A DNA stretch of 64,000 nucleotides from Entoloma clypeatum. Its lineage: Eukaryota > Basidiomycota > Agaricomycetes > Agaricales > Entolomataceae. Positions within the stretch are counted from its first letter, which is position 1. Each line of letters begins with the position of its first letter. Shown piece after piece: positions 13,501 through 25,995 of the stretch. The notes beneath the pieces are model-generated. The model did no database searches and was not told the DNA's origin. It worked only from the letters and a program-made list of their open reading frames with translations. The stretch is from positions 2,480,001-2,544,000 of the forward strand of contig OY751490.1 of NCBI GenBank assembly GCA_963565915.1, given 5' to 3'. Position numbers and translations under genes: made by a program.

Positions 13501-16500
13501 ACCCGAGCAGAATTTCCAAGACGTTCAGTGATGCGGCGCTGCGAGAGGTAGTCGACAGCATCGCTGTCATTTCGGGGTCACTACTCGAAATAGTCAACTA
13601 CAACGTCGAGGTTTGTCATACTTTGAACACAATTTTGGAGCGCAGCTTACATCGGATCACAGGGTCAACAATATGTCTGTGCTGGGGAACTGGTTGCTTT
13701 GCAAACGATGACGAACGTCCTCAACTATCTCAAACTACAGAAAATCGATATCGCGAAGGTGCGTCTACCCTTCGTTTTTCTTTATTCGATAATAACTGTC
13801 CATCAAAGTTAACGGAAACCTATACTGTGGAGAAAGTCAAGGAGATGCTCGGTGACATTGTAAAATCTTGTCACCAAAAAGCCAAGGAACAAGAACAAAA
13901 CGACGGTGGCTATATCAAGCTTGACCGCGGATTTGCGACTATTCCTCTTCCGGGTATTGATGTTCCTTTCCACTCGAGGTATCTATGGGCGGGTGTAATG
14001 CCTTTCCGTGCCTGTAAGTCGATGCTTTCTTTTTCTCTGTCATGCGTCTCATGTATTCGTATGTAGACTTGTCCAAGAAGATCAATCCTACGCATCTCAA
14101 TCCCGACATGCTCAGCGGCAAATACATCCCCAACCTTATCGCTAAACCTTTTGAAGTTTCTCGAGAATACGCTCAGATCATATATGATCAAACATCTTCC
14201 CCTCGTCTTGACAAAGTGCTGAAGAAGTGGGATGAAGATAATTGGGACAGCCCTGAGCACTGCCAGATGCTGGCTTATATCATCCTCGTTGAACTCCTCG
14301 CATACCAATTCGCATCACCCGTCCGCTGGATTGAAACCCAAGACCGTCTGTTCACAGAATTTAGATTTGAACGATTCATCGAACTTGGCCCTTCCCCGAC
14401 ACTTACTGGCATGGCAACTCGCACCTTGAAGGCCAAATATGAGACGACCGATGACTTTGTCAGTCGTAGCAGAACCGTCCTCTGCCACGCCAAAAATGTC
14501 AAGGAAATTTATTACCAGTATGAAGATGAACCCCAGGCTCCAGCGTCTGAGGACGTACCCCCTGCCACTTCCTCCGCTCCTGCCCCTGTACTTCAAACTG
14601 CCCCCGCTTTTGTTGCCGCTGCGCCATCTGGTCCCGTCGCTGCTGTTGAGGACGTCCCAATCAAAGCTATCGATATATTGTCAGTCATCGTCGCCCAGAA
14701 ATTGAAGAAGCGTGTCGACGAAGTTCCTCTTGGGAAAAGTATAAAAGACCTTGTGGGCGGCAAATCCACTTTGCAGAACGAAATCCTAGGTGATTTACAG
14801 CAGGAATTCACCTCTGCGCCCGAGAAAGGAGAAGAATTACCGCTGGAGGAGCTTGGGTCCGCTCTTAACTCAGGATTCGGCGGATCTCTTGGGAAGTACA
14901 GCAATGGTCTCATCTCCAGGCTCATCGGCGGCAAAATGCCCGGTGGGTTCAATGCGTCCGCTGCGAAGTCTCATCTTGCCAAAAGCTGGGGTTTTGGGCC
15001 ATCTCGCTCTGATGGTGTTCTTTTGTTGGCGACGACGTTAGAACCAGCAAAACGACTCGGATCGGAAGCCGAGGCGAAGACATGGCTTGACGGCGTGGTC
15101 CAAATATATGCGCAGCGTTCGGGCATTTCCCTTGCTGCACCCGGCGCCGGCGCTTCTGCTGGTGGTAGCGGAGGCGCAACGATCAACAGTGAGGAGTTCT
15201 TGAAGTTCCAAGCACAACAGGAGCAGTTCGCTGCCCAGCATGTGGAACTCTACATGCGATACCTTGGGCGTGATTCTCGGGCGGGCGAGATTGCCTTTGA
15301 CAAAGAGAAGGCTACTAGCGTTGCCCTGCAAGCAAAACTCGACAGCATTGCAAAAGAACACGGGGATGTTTACATTGACGGCATTCAGCCTCGCTTCGAC
15401 CCATTGAAAGCCCGACATTTCGACTCGTCCTGGAATTGGGTACGACAGGATGCCCTTCTTATGTACTATGACATTATTTTTGGCCGCCTCACCACCGTCG
15501 ATCGCGAGATCACTGCCCGTTGCATCGCCATTCTGAACCGAGCCGACCCCGAAATGCTTGCGTACATGCGGTATAACATTGACCACTGTGATCCCTCGAA
15601 AGGTGAAACATACAAGCTGGCAAAAGAATTTGGTCAGCAGTTGATAGATAACACTCGCGAAGTCATTGGAAAGCCTCCAGTTTATAAAGATGGTATGTGC
15701 ATTAACACGTTGAGGGCTGTTCTCTTATCTCAGCTCATGGTTCTGCAGTGACCTTCCCTACCGCCCCATACACAGAAGTGACAGCCAGGGGCGATATAGT
15801 CTATTCCGAAGTCGTTCGTGAGAACGTCCGTAAACTTGAAGCCTACGTCGAAGAGATGGCTAGTGGGGTCACTGTTTCTGGGGCTGTGAATATCCAGAAG
15901 GTTCAAGACGATGTGTTGAAACTGTGGACCGTGGTAAAATCGCAGCCAGGCATTAGTCAAGAGCAGAAAAATCGCATCAAGGCACTGTACGAGGGGGTCG
16001 TTCGATCTTTGCATCAGGAGCCGGAAATTGTGTCCCGCAGTAACCCCCCACCACGTAGCCGGCGCTCCTCTTCCCAGTTCCTCCGGCCGCAGGTATCTGG
16101 CGTCGCTTCCATTGCATCGGATACGGTGCCCCTCCTCCACCTGAAACGCAAAGTGGGGACGAACTGGGAATATAGTAGCAATCTGACAGGTGTCTATCTT
16201 GATATTTTGCTCGAGATTGCCACGTCAGGAACCACATTCCAAGATAAGAATGCTCTCCTCACTGGGGTCGGCAAGGGGTCAATCGGCATTGAAATCGTCA
16301 AAGGCCTTCTGGCTGGTGGGGCGCGTGTCGTTATCACCACCTCGAGTTACAATCGCAAAACTGTCGAATACTATCAATCGATCTTCCACTCGTGCGGCAG
16401 CCGTGGTTCTGCCCTCACTGTCGTCCCATTCAATCAAGCGTCCAAACAAGACGTCGAGGCACTCGTAGACTATGTGTATGCCAACCTTGGCATGGACCTC

Positions 16501-19500
16501 GATTACATCATACCTTTCGCTGGAATCCCAGAAAACGGCCGTGAGATCGATGGACTTGACGACAAATCCGAACTTGCACACCGCATGATGCTCGTCAACC
16601 TTTTGCGCATCCTCGGCGCAGTTAAAAACAAGAAAGCGAACCGTCATTTCGTCACGAGGCCTACTCAAGTGATACTTCCTCTTTCCCCAAATCATGGCTT
16701 GTTCGGGAATGACGGCCTTTATTCCGAGTCAAAGATTTCTTTGGAGACCCTATTCCAACGTTGGAGCTCAGAAAGTTGGGGCGAATACCTCTGTCTGGCA
16801 GGTGCTGTAATCGGGTAAGTTTTGAAGAACTCAAAATTGGTCACCGGCTCAGACGAATTTTAGCTGGACACGTGGGACTGGTCTCATGGGCCCTACCAAC
16901 ATTGTCGCTCATGAGCTGGAGGGCTATGGTGTGAGGACTTTCTCAGCCAAGGAGATGGCGTTTAATATCCTTGGCTTGATGCATCCACTCTTGTTCAGCA
17001 TCACTCAAGTCGAACCGATCTGGGCCGATTTGAATGGAGGGATGGATCGTCTCCCAGATCTAGCCGAAATTACTGGTCGCATTCGAATCAGTCTCCACAA
17101 GAAGGCCGATCTTCGTCGTGCCATCGCTCGCGACAACTCTGCTGATTTCAAAGTCATTCATGGGGTGGAAGCAGAACGCCTCCTCCAGTCGGTCGATGTT
17201 CTACCCCGCGCCAATTTCCAATTTAGCTTCCCAACTCTGGAGTCTGAGGCTTCTCTGAGTAACATCGCCTACTTGCGTGGATTACTCGATCTCGACAAGG
17301 TTGTTGTCATCACCGGATTTGCCGAGGTTGGTCCCTGGGGCAGTTCTCGAACCCGCTGGGAGATGGAGGCAAGGGGCGAATTCACGATCCAAGGTTGTAT
17401 AGAGATGGCTTGGATGATGGGCTATATCAAACACTTCGATGGGCGTCTGAAAGATGGATCACTCTACGTTGGCTGGGTCGACAGCAAGACCGGCGAACCC
17501 GTCGATGATAAGGATGTCAAAGGCCGTTACGAGAAGGAAATTCTCACTCATGCAGGTGTTCGTCTGATCGGTACGTATGTTGTCATGCTTCGTCAGAACA
17601 GTTTTTTTTAGCTGAATCTTCCAAGAACCCGAACTTTTCCGCGGCTACGATCCCAACAGAAAGGTGTTCAACCAAGAAATCGAACTCATTCACGATCTTG
17701 AACCCATCGAAGTTGCGGATTCTGAAGCGCAAAAATTCAAACTTCAGCATGGTGACAAATGCGATATTTGGGCGGGCGAGAGCGGTCAGTGGTTTGCCAA
17801 ACTCAAGAAGGGCGCGTGTGTGTTCGTCCCCAAGGCATTCAAGTTTAGCAGGACGGTCGCTGGGCAAGTTCCGACAGGATGGGATGCCGGTCGGTATGGT
17901 ATCCCCGATGATATCATCGCTCAAACAGATCGCGCCACCCTCTGGGCTCTAGTTTGTACGGCCGAAGCTCTCAACATGTCCGGCATTACGGATCCATATG
18001 AGCTGTATAAACACATTCATCCCTCGGACGTCGGCACCTCATTGGGAAGTGGCATGGGGGGTGTAACGAGCATGGCGAAGATGTTCAAAGATCGCCGTGA
18101 TGAGCGTGATGTCCAGAACGATATTCTCCAGGAAACGTAAGTCCCGTGTGATGCGTGGCATTATTGGTGTTAATCTCCCTCACCTATCCAGATTCATCAA
18201 TACTACAGCTGGGTGGATTAATCTCCTTCTTTTATCCTCGAGTGGACCAGTCAAGATTCCGGTCGGGGCATGGTAAATTCCATACCTTTTAATCCCCGTG
18301 TGTCAACTCACCCTTTTTTATAGTGCGACAGCGCTCCAGTCCTTAGAAATCGCATGCGATTCAATCATGTCGGGCAAAGCTAAAGTTATGATTGCCGGTG
18401 GTTTCGATGACATTAGTGAAGAAGGGTCTTACGAGTTTGCCAATATGAAAGCCACCAGCAACGCGGAAACAGAGCTTGCCATGGGTCGTGAACCCACAGA
18501 AATGTCTCGACCGGCGACGACTTCCCGTGCAGGGGTATGTACATCGAAGCCTTGTTACACTTTTGCTAAATTGTTTCTTGGCGCCTTAGTTCATGGAAGC
18601 TCAGGGTACGGGAGTTCATATCGTCATGAGTGCGAGAATGGCACTAGCCCTCGGCGCCCCCATCCGTGGCATTCTTGCCTTCACATCGACGTCGACGTAA
18701 GGTTCCTCTTTACCATACCTACTTTCCTACTAACCAGCGTTTTATTGTAGCGATAAAGCTGGACGTTCTGTGCCTGCTCCGGGTCGCGGTGCTCTGACTA
18801 TTGCCAGAGAGGTTCCTTCAAAGAATCCGCTTCCAATTCTCGACGTTGCTTATCGCTCCCGTCAACTTGCTTTCCGACGCACGCAAATTTCACAGTGGTT
18901 GTCACATGAGCATGTCCAGCTTCAAGAAGAGCTCAAGTTCCGCAAAATGCAGGATGGCCTCGTTAATGAGGACTACTTCTCATCGCGGGTTGGCGACATT
19001 GAGAACGAGGCTGGTCGACAAGAGAAAGATGCATTAGCGATATATGGCATGCTTGAGGGCACTGATCCTCGTATAGCGCCCCTTCGTAGGGCGCTCGCTG
19101 TATGGGGTTTGACCGCAGACGATATTGGGGTTCTTTCAATCCATGGTACTAGTACCAATGCCAACGTGAGTAATTATCACACGCTCCGCTATATCCTTTC
19201 TTATATCAATGCGCAGGAGGAGAACGAGACGAAGATCTGGAATGACATTTTCACAACAATCTCGCGTACTCCTGGTAATGCTGTCCCCGTTATGGCACAG
19301 AAGTCTCTCCTCGGACACGCAAAGGGTGGTGCTGCTGCTTGGCAAATGGCAGGTCTGATACAGACCGTCACGACGGGTATTGTCCCAGGCAATCGGAACA
19401 GCGAGTGAGTGAACCGCCCCTATTGCTCACCAAATCTGACATGGGAAAAAAGCAACATCGACTCTCACTTTCAGGATAGGACGTTCCTCATGTTCCCGTC

Positions 19501-20449
19501 AAAGTCCATTCATACCGATGGTATCCGGGCGGGGGTTATGGTATGTGGCCCTTACATCTTGCTGAAAAGATAAATTCATTGCAACCGACCTCTAGTCATC
19601 TTTCGGCTTTGGTCAAGTCGGTGGAACCGCTCTTCTCTTACATCCGCGCTACCTTTTTGGAGCATTGGAACCTACTTATTACGAACAGTACAAGGAACGT
19701 CACCGGCTCAGATCACTTGAATGCTACAAAGCCATGAGCGATATGATGATCAAGAACTCACTTGTGAAGATCAAAGACCATCCTCCTTACCTCGGCGAGA
19801 TGGAGGGCAAGGTGCTGCTGAACTCGATGGCGAGGGCAACCTTCGACCCGAAGACAGGAGCGTACTCCTTTGCAAAGGAATTGCCCAACAAAGTCTCATT
19901 CGATGCATCCAATGTCAAAGCCCTCACAGCTATTGCTGCGGCTGGCGGGATTGGGGAATTTTCCGAGGCAAGCATCGGTATCGGTGTTGACCAAGGTTTG
20001 TTTTTATCCAAATCTCACGCGAAACCATATGTTGAATCAAGATCTTTAGAGTTGATCTCGGCCGTCCCTTCTCATAGTCCGACTTTTGTATCACGCAACT
20101 TTACTGAGGCAGAGAGTGCTTATTGCCGATCTCAACCCTCTCCTCCATCGTCCTTTGCAGCTCGCTGGGCTGGCAAAGAGGCCGTTTTCAAGTCGCTCGG
20201 CGTCAAATCCAAAGGGGCTGCTGCTTCCTTGAAGGACATTGAAATACTCAATGATCCCGAGACCGGTGCTCCGACTGTCACGCTTCACGGTCTCGCGAAG
20301 GCTGAAGCCAAAGCCAAGGGTGTCGGAAAGGTATTGATTTCTTTGAGCCATTCTGAGGTATGTCGACATGCCTCTTGATTTTTGCACCTTTTGCTCAACA
20401 ACATTGCTCTAAGACTGTTGCAATCGCTTTCGCACAGGCATCCTCATAG
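7524..20449 (+). CDS. FAS: Fatty acid synthase, single fused beta-alpha polypeptide
   Basis: Cytosolic type I synthase making palmitoyl/stearoyl-CoA. The model has 22 exons and 3928 residues: 7524-7604, 7657-9004, 9060-9363, 9419-10823, 10879-11799, 11852-12693, 12746-13610, 13663-13758, 13809-14013, 14067-15692, 15749-16814, 16864-17570, 17626-18136, 18192-18272, 18324-18534, 18590-18696, 18751-19165, 19217-19404, 19453-19540, 19596-19995, 20050-20357, 20438-20449. Domain order: acetyltransferase (GHSQG, Ser288); enoyl reductase ([13 protein letters not shown], near 596); dehydratase ([12 protein letters not shown], near 1585); malonyl/palmitoyl transferase ([10 protein letters not shown], Ser1836); Ala/Pro linker; acyl carrier (GGKSTLQNE, Ser2256); ketoreductase ([12 protein letters not shown]); ketosynthase (Cys3353 in GACATALQ, His3590, His3631); phosphopantetheinyl transferase ([16 protein letters not shown]). 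All catalytic residues look intact. In yeast these are two proteins; fusion is known in basidiomycetes. Confidence 0.96.
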
Positions 20450-20672
20450 AACCAATCATCATCTTGATCGCATTTTACAAATAGCCTCACGTTAGATTGA
20501 ATCATGTACACCAATCGTTGCGAATAGAATTTACGTTTATTTCGTCGTCAATCACTCAGAATACGAACTTAGTTACAGCCTTCACAAACGGTATAAGTAC
20601 GCTGGACCATGGTGACGTTAAATACAGGGATTATCTTAACGAGGAACACATGTACAGTAGGCCGACAGTAAT

Positions 20673-22641
20673 TCACTTCAAAGCCTTTTTCATTTTCTGT
20701 TCATGGAGATTAGCACGGTCCTCGACAGAGTGGGAGATTGAGACACACATCCTCCATTTCATCGAGGTCATTCGTCTCGATCCTGATTATCTTTCTCCCG
20801 ATAGCTTTCTCGATTTGCTCCATCTGATTCCAAGTTTTCTTGTCGTGGACAAAGTTAATTGAGATACCTTTGCGCCCAAATCGCCCTGTACGACCTATAT
20901 GATGATAATTAGGAAGCGTGAGTTTATATGATGGACTATGGCCAGGGGAGTCGAGCCAACCAATACGATGGATATAAGTCTCAATATCAGGTCGTTCGTC
21001 CGCATTCTTGTCTCGCTCGTTCATGAGGGGAAGGTCATAGTTGACGACCATGTTGACCTGCAGGATGTCGATACCACGCGCGACGACGTTTGTTGTGATG
21101 AGGACCTTTTTTATACCACGCCACGTAGGAACAAGCGGTTGTTAAATTGGCGAGGGGAGCTGACCTTGTCCTTGCCCTCACGGAAACTATCGATGACGTT
21201 GTCACGTTCTGCAGCGTCCTTTGCGCCGTGAAGCGATGCCACTTTATGACCTTCGGCGGTCATACGGGCAGAAATCCTATCTGCTGTGTGACGATGCTGT
21301 ACCGGGACTATCAATTTACGAATGGGGAGGATAAAGGGGAGGGTAAGACAGACTTGGCAAAAGATGATACTTTGGCCGATGGTGAGGAGAGAATACAGGC
21401 TGACAAGTATATCGTATTTATGTTCTGCATCCCTGCAGTCCATGTAGAACTGTCTGATGCTGTCAACACTGAGCTCTTCTTTTTGTAGCTCGATCTTGTT
21501 GGCGTTGGGGGCAAATTTGGAGGAGTAAGCGCGAACGTGGTCAGGGAAGGTAGCAGAGAAGAGAATAATTTGGATGGGCTGGTTACGGGGAAGCATGCTA
21601 TCGGCCATTTGAGCCATATTCTGCGAGCGGGTAAGAAGATTGGGATGACAGCGCACTTTTTCACGCGCAGGGTTTGATCGCCCAAACCATCTTGGTCGAG
21701 CATGTTATCCGCCTCATCGAGGACAAAGACCTTTATTTCGCTGACATCGATGACCTGTTTTCCAATTGAGTCGCCTGGATAACAAAAGGGAACCCGGTGG
21801 AACGCACCCTCCTTCTTAAGAGATCGGACATTGTTCCTGGGGTACCAACGATGATGTGCGCGGTGATGTTTGTAGCGTTGCGCGGAAGATTGTCTTTGAT
21901 AGCATATTCGGTTTGGACGTTGGTGAACTTGCCCATGGCTGTTACTACGGACATAATTTGGCGAGCGAGTTCTCGAGAGGGGGCAAGGCAAAGCGCCTGG
22001 GTAGTTCAAGAAGGATGAGGGAGGAGATAATTTGATATCGATCTTACCTGAGGCTTGTTCTTGGTGAAATCGATGCGACTGAGCATGGTGAGAACGAAAG
22101 CTGCAGTTTTTCCTGTGCCAGATTGGGATTGTCCGATCATGTTGGTTGGACTAAGTGTTGGATGATGAGTTAGCTGAGGCAATGAGCAGAAAGCAGGGCA
22201 GGAACGCACGGGTTGGAAAGTAGGAGGGGAAGGGCGCGTTCCTGGATCTTGGACGGTTTGGAGAAGCCCATGTCATAAATGCCTTTGAGAAGATCTTGAT
22301 GGCTGGGTAGAAATCGCTTGGTCTCAGTGGGGAGGGCGATGGGGGTGCGATGACGCACAGTCCCAGCTCTTCAAAGGTTTTCGCGCTGTACAGCGGCGAG
22401 TTTGGGTCTAATTGCTGGTCTGCTAAAGTGACCTGAGGGCGTTCAATTTTTTCACTGGTTGAGATGGAAATGCGCCTCCTTACCGTGACTTCGAAGGAGG
22501 ACGTGATGAGGTCGCTGGAGACATCTAGGGAGGGAATGAAATGGACGATGTATAGGTGAGTTGGAGGGAATTACTTGATTCTTTTGGCTCGGAAGAGGGC
22601 GCGTTGTAGAAGCCGTCTTCATCCTTTTCCAAGGAAGTCAT
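20673..22641 (-). CDS. DBP5: DEAD-box RNA helicase Dbp5 (mRNA export)
   Basis: ATP-dependent helicase that strips export factors from mRNA at the cytoplasmic face of the nuclear pore. Twelve exons give 456 residues: 22641-22575, 22524-22484, 22432-22359, 22302-22210, 22150-22048, 21996-21808, 21754-21665, 21620-21354, 21296-21165, 21105-20961, 20894-20749, 20696-20673. Motifs in order are the Q motif ([14 protein letters not shown]), Walker A ([10 protein letters not shown]), [27 protein letters not shown] and [13 protein letters not shown]. The N-terminal [13 protein letters not shown] is the usual Dbp5 signature. The last exon is only 24 nt (KMKKALK then stop). It was chosen because it leaves a normal 52-nt intron and a typical Dbp5 tail; reading through would add an unrelated tail. 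It shares a 31-bp intergenic gap with the divergent adenylyltransferase gene. Confidence 0.93.
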
Positions 22642-22672
22642 GATGGTCGTGATCAAAGTCGAATCTTAGCAA

Positions 22673-23566
22673 ATGACCACCCGCACGCTGTTGCACCGCG
22701 TCCAGCACGGTCTCTCTCATCTCGAGCTCATTCACTCTCCCCACGACGCCTGGCCCCTTCCCCGCCACCTCCTCTTCCACCCACCCAGCCCAATCACCAT
22801 CCTCGTCCTCGACTCCTCCTTCAATCCCCCCACCCTCGCCCACCTCGCCCTCGCCAACACTCTGCCCCCTCACCACAAGCCTACCCAACCATCTGACAAT
22901 CCACATTATGATGCCAAGCTTCTTCTCCTCTCTGTCCGTAACGCAGACAAATCTCTCAAACCTCAGGACGCGTCATACCTCCAGCGTCTTGAGATGATGT
23001 CCCTTCTAGTCCAAGACATCGTTCCACAAGGCGATGCTTCCAATGTCGCCATTGCTGTCATCGATGAACCTACCTTCGTGGGCAAGTCTACCTACCTGCA
23101 ATCCTTTTTCAAAGCCAGATTCCTAACTCTTTCTGCCATGCGGCCCAACCTACCCATCTATGACATTCAACTGTCCTTCCTGCTTGGCCTCGACACTCTC
23201 GAGCGCCTTGTACAGTCCCGTTATTATTCCTCTCAATCACATATGATGGCATCTCTCCGAAAGTTCCTCTCCCCTCGACCCGACGGAGATGATTCATACG
23301 TGGTTTGTGCACGACGCGTCCTCTCTGATTCTCCACCTCAGCAAAATATCGACTCGTCACCCGCTTTTCCCCCTGCTCAAGAGTTTATTTCCTCGGGACG
23401 CATCACCCTTGTCGACATTGACGAAGTCGTGAGGTCGTACAGCTCGAGTGAAGTACGAGATGCCATCACTCATCTCGGCCTCGACTCTTCCAGATGGAAA
23501 AAATTCGTTACGCGTTGCATTGCGGATTACATCGTCGTTGAGAAATTGTACTTTGGTCAGTCATGA
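22673..23566 (+). CDS. NMN adenylyltransferase-like protein (Pof1 type)
   Basis: Intronless reading frame of 297 residues in the nucleotidyltransferase (cytidylyltransferase-like) superfamily. The nucleotide-binding turn is SSFNPPTLAHLAL, matching the NPxT..H pattern of NMN adenylyltransferases. The C-terminal SYSSSEVRDAI corresponds to the ISSTxxR motif that binds ATP phosphates. The middle FLLGLDTLERLV fits the conserved dinucleotide-binding strand. By family knowledge it would make NAD from NMN and ATP, or act as the diverged Pof1 paralogue; the sequence alone does not decide. A GTCAGT donor at 23557 and an acceptor near 23601 would give an alternative tail of similar length. The start lies 31 bp from the divergent DBP5 start. 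Confidence 0.82.
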   Translation: MTTRTLLHRVQHGLSHLELIHSPHDAWPLPRHLLFHPPSPITILVLDSSFNPPTLAHLALANTLPPHHKPTQPSDNPHYDAKLLLLSVRNADKSLKPQDASYLQRLEMMSLLVQDIVPQGDASNVAIAVIDEPTFVGKSTYLQSFFKARFLTLSAMRPNLPIYDIQLSFLLGLDTLERLVQSRYYSSQSHMMASLRKFLSPRPDGDDSYVVCARRVLSDSPPQQNIDSSPAFPPAQEFISSGRITLVDIDEVVRSYSSSEVRDAITHLGLDSSRWKKFVTRCIADYIVVEKLYFGQS

Positions 23567-25157
23567 TAATCTGTATTAATGTTCATACATGGTACTTTTC
23601 AGAAGAAAGATGTGCTCAGGTCAGAACGACGTCAATCCGATGAGGTCTACATCCTCTCCTCGCAATTGACAGGTATTAACCTGTATCTATCTTGTGGAGA
23701 AATCCTTTGACATCCGGGCCGGTGCTATCTCGTTTCTTCGCTTTCTATTTCTGATGCTGTCCAACGATGGGAGATCGCTCTTTCAGTGGCGCATCCTTGG
23801 ACGCCCCCACAAAGGGGCTTCTGAGTACCTGCGGTGCCCGATTATTGCCATCGCTATGTGCTCTCTTTACAGACGACATCCACAATGGGATTCCAGCTTT
23901 GTCACTTCGTTATGTCCTCATGCGAGCCACTTTTCCAACGGCTGTACGCACCTTAGATTCAGAAGATCTGCAGCCTTCTTGAGATCAAGATGTCCTATCT
24001 TTCATTGCCTCAGCAGTGGCCTCAGACCGAACTAGGCCATTCTGATTTCACCCCAGGTGTCCTCCGGCCAAACCTTTATGTCCGATATTCAAATATTCAG
24101 TACCTGTTCGGCTGTCCACATATCCCACTTTGTCGGCTGCCCTTAGTCGATCAATCCATCGAGTATGGAATTTCCAGTTATTCACATGTCAACGTTTGAT
24201 TTGTTCCCTGGTTTCCTTGAACAGAATATGCTAATTTTACGATAGTCCAGTTCCACAGTTTGATCGTCCAAGTTGCACCCAATTCTGAGCGCGACATCCT
24301 GCGTTCACCCAGGCGATCAAGACGAAATACAGATTGTCGTTCGCAGGACCTGCCTCAAATAGCAGCAAGAGAGGCATTGACATCCGACAACAGTTTTACA
24401 AGGCTCTCAAGTACAGCCGTTTCTAACACGTCTAATCGAGAGCCTCATTCTCCCGTTGGACCGGCAAATCATCTCGTCGTGCCACAGTCAAAGTCAAGGA
24501 CGACGAATCTGTGAAGAGTTCGTACGCGGATGTGAACTTTCGTCACTAGGCTATCAGCTTTCAAGCCACCAATATTCCTGAGCCAGGCGTCAGGGTGGGC
24601 GAGATTGCGGAACAATATTCTCCTATAATCGTAAATGGAAGCGATGCGGTGCTTGCTGCGTCTGGTGACAGGGAAATTAAGTTATGGATTTTGGTATAAG
24701 TGGTTTACATTCTCCAGCAGATTCTGGTGCTCATTCAATTCGCCTAATTAGTGGCCTGGCTATAGCAGCTTTCCTCTTCAGCGGAGAATGACGACAGAAA
24801 ACGGGTCAATAACGCGAGATATAGTCCTCATGATTCTGGCCAAATCTGTCTTGGATTTCACTTATATGGTCCAGGTGATTTTCTTTCTGTTGGAAAATTG
24901 GTCGAGTCGAGTCCTGACGCTATGACGCAGAATAACATTCCTATGGATCTGGGGTATGAAGATTGGACCATAGGCCAACATGCTGGTGGGAAGCAGGGAA
25001 TCCGTGGTCCGGAGCTGTTTATCACGCGACTGATACATCGCGGGGGTGCGAATTGGCAACCTGAGCTATGGGCGCCACGACAGAATTGAGGTTCCTAATA
25101 TAGGGATCTTAATGTCGTTCTGCAGATCCATAGGCATGCGAAATATACTGCTGAATA
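23567..25157. other. 1.6 kb stretch without a credible intact gene, possible gene relic
   Basis: Only short open frames occur, broken by stops with no consistent splice solution. Some plus-strand pieces look protein-like: about 23767-23982 (HNGIPALSLRYVLMRA), 24585-24700 (GDREIKLWIL, WD-like) and 24885-25089 (DLGYEDWTIGQHAGGKQG). They could be remains of one or more decayed genes, or 3' sequence of the adenylyltransferase and VPS51 genes. I recognise no family with certainty. Confidence 0.35.
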
Positions 25158-25927
25158 TTATCTCGATGTCGATGTCGTCCTATCATCCGAGAAGTGGTAA
25201 TGAATAGGATCTGCGGCCAGTTCTATCTGGACATCCTCGACCGTAACTTCCGACGCCAGTCGTGATATTTCTGAAAAGGCCATTTTGAGTAAATCAAGGT
25301 CTGCATCAAGGCTTTCGGCTCGGGTTTTCATCTATGTAGAGGAAAAGAGGCTGGAGGCCGAACGATCGACAGGAAAAGATGATACGAACCGTAGAGATGG
25401 TTTCGCTGGCGGCCAGCAGTTCGTGATGGTGATTGTACACCAATGATTGCCTTTCGCTGTCGAGTTCTCGCATTTCTGACAACGGGTTATTGCGGTCTGG
25501 ATATCAAGAGCAACATACCTGTTAGGAGCTCGTTCTCCTTCTTAAGCAGGCTGGTAAGCGATGAGGTTGTGATGAGCTGCTCATAGTACGACCTCGGATC
25601 GAAAGCGGTAGAATCTAGTATGCGAAGAGTAAGGAACTGATTTGAGTCTAATGGTATGGACGCGCCAAGATTCATGGGATCTGCGGCATTCCCAGGGAGA
25701 GGAGGGGGGGGGCCGACACCCAAGCCGTAATGCTTCCTCAAGAGGTCTTTTGCGCGACTTTTCTGGGGTGGTGTCGACGGGCGGGAAGAATCTTCGAGAG
25801 ATTGCGGGGGGTGGACAAATGATGAGCTAGAATGGAGAGGTGTTGGTGTGGACGGCAATGAGACAAGTCGCAAAGACGAAGACGGTGGCCGCGAGACTGC
25901 TGATTTACGACGTTCGGGCGATGACAT
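25158..25927 (-). CDS. VPS51: Vps51-like subunit of the GARP tethering complex
   Basis: Small subunit of the Golgi-associated retrograde protein complex, which tethers endosome-derived vesicles to the trans-Golgi. Three exons (25927-25519, 25475-25390, 25331-25158) encode 222 residues. After a Ser/Pro-rich N-terminus come LLRKHYGLG, then FDPRSYYEQLITTSSL, then a coiled-coil start with RELDSERQSLVYNHHHELL and ASETISTMK. That succession (short Y/G motif, YxxxL repeat, LDSExQxLVYN, then T-I-x-x-M-K) is the Vps51/Vps67 signature. The length is close to that of other fungal Vps51 proteins and much shorter than the animal form. The divergent gene at 25996 starts 68 bp away. Confidence 0.85.
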
Positions 25928-25995
25928 GATAGAGTGATTTCAGGCACGTGACAAAAACGCGAACACGACCTGTCACGGTGTGACCCTACTGCTGC

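Noticed and set aside
21671..22009. Alternative minus-strand frames inside DBP5
   Set aside because: These are shadows produced by introns; the helicase motifs only connect in the spliced frame.
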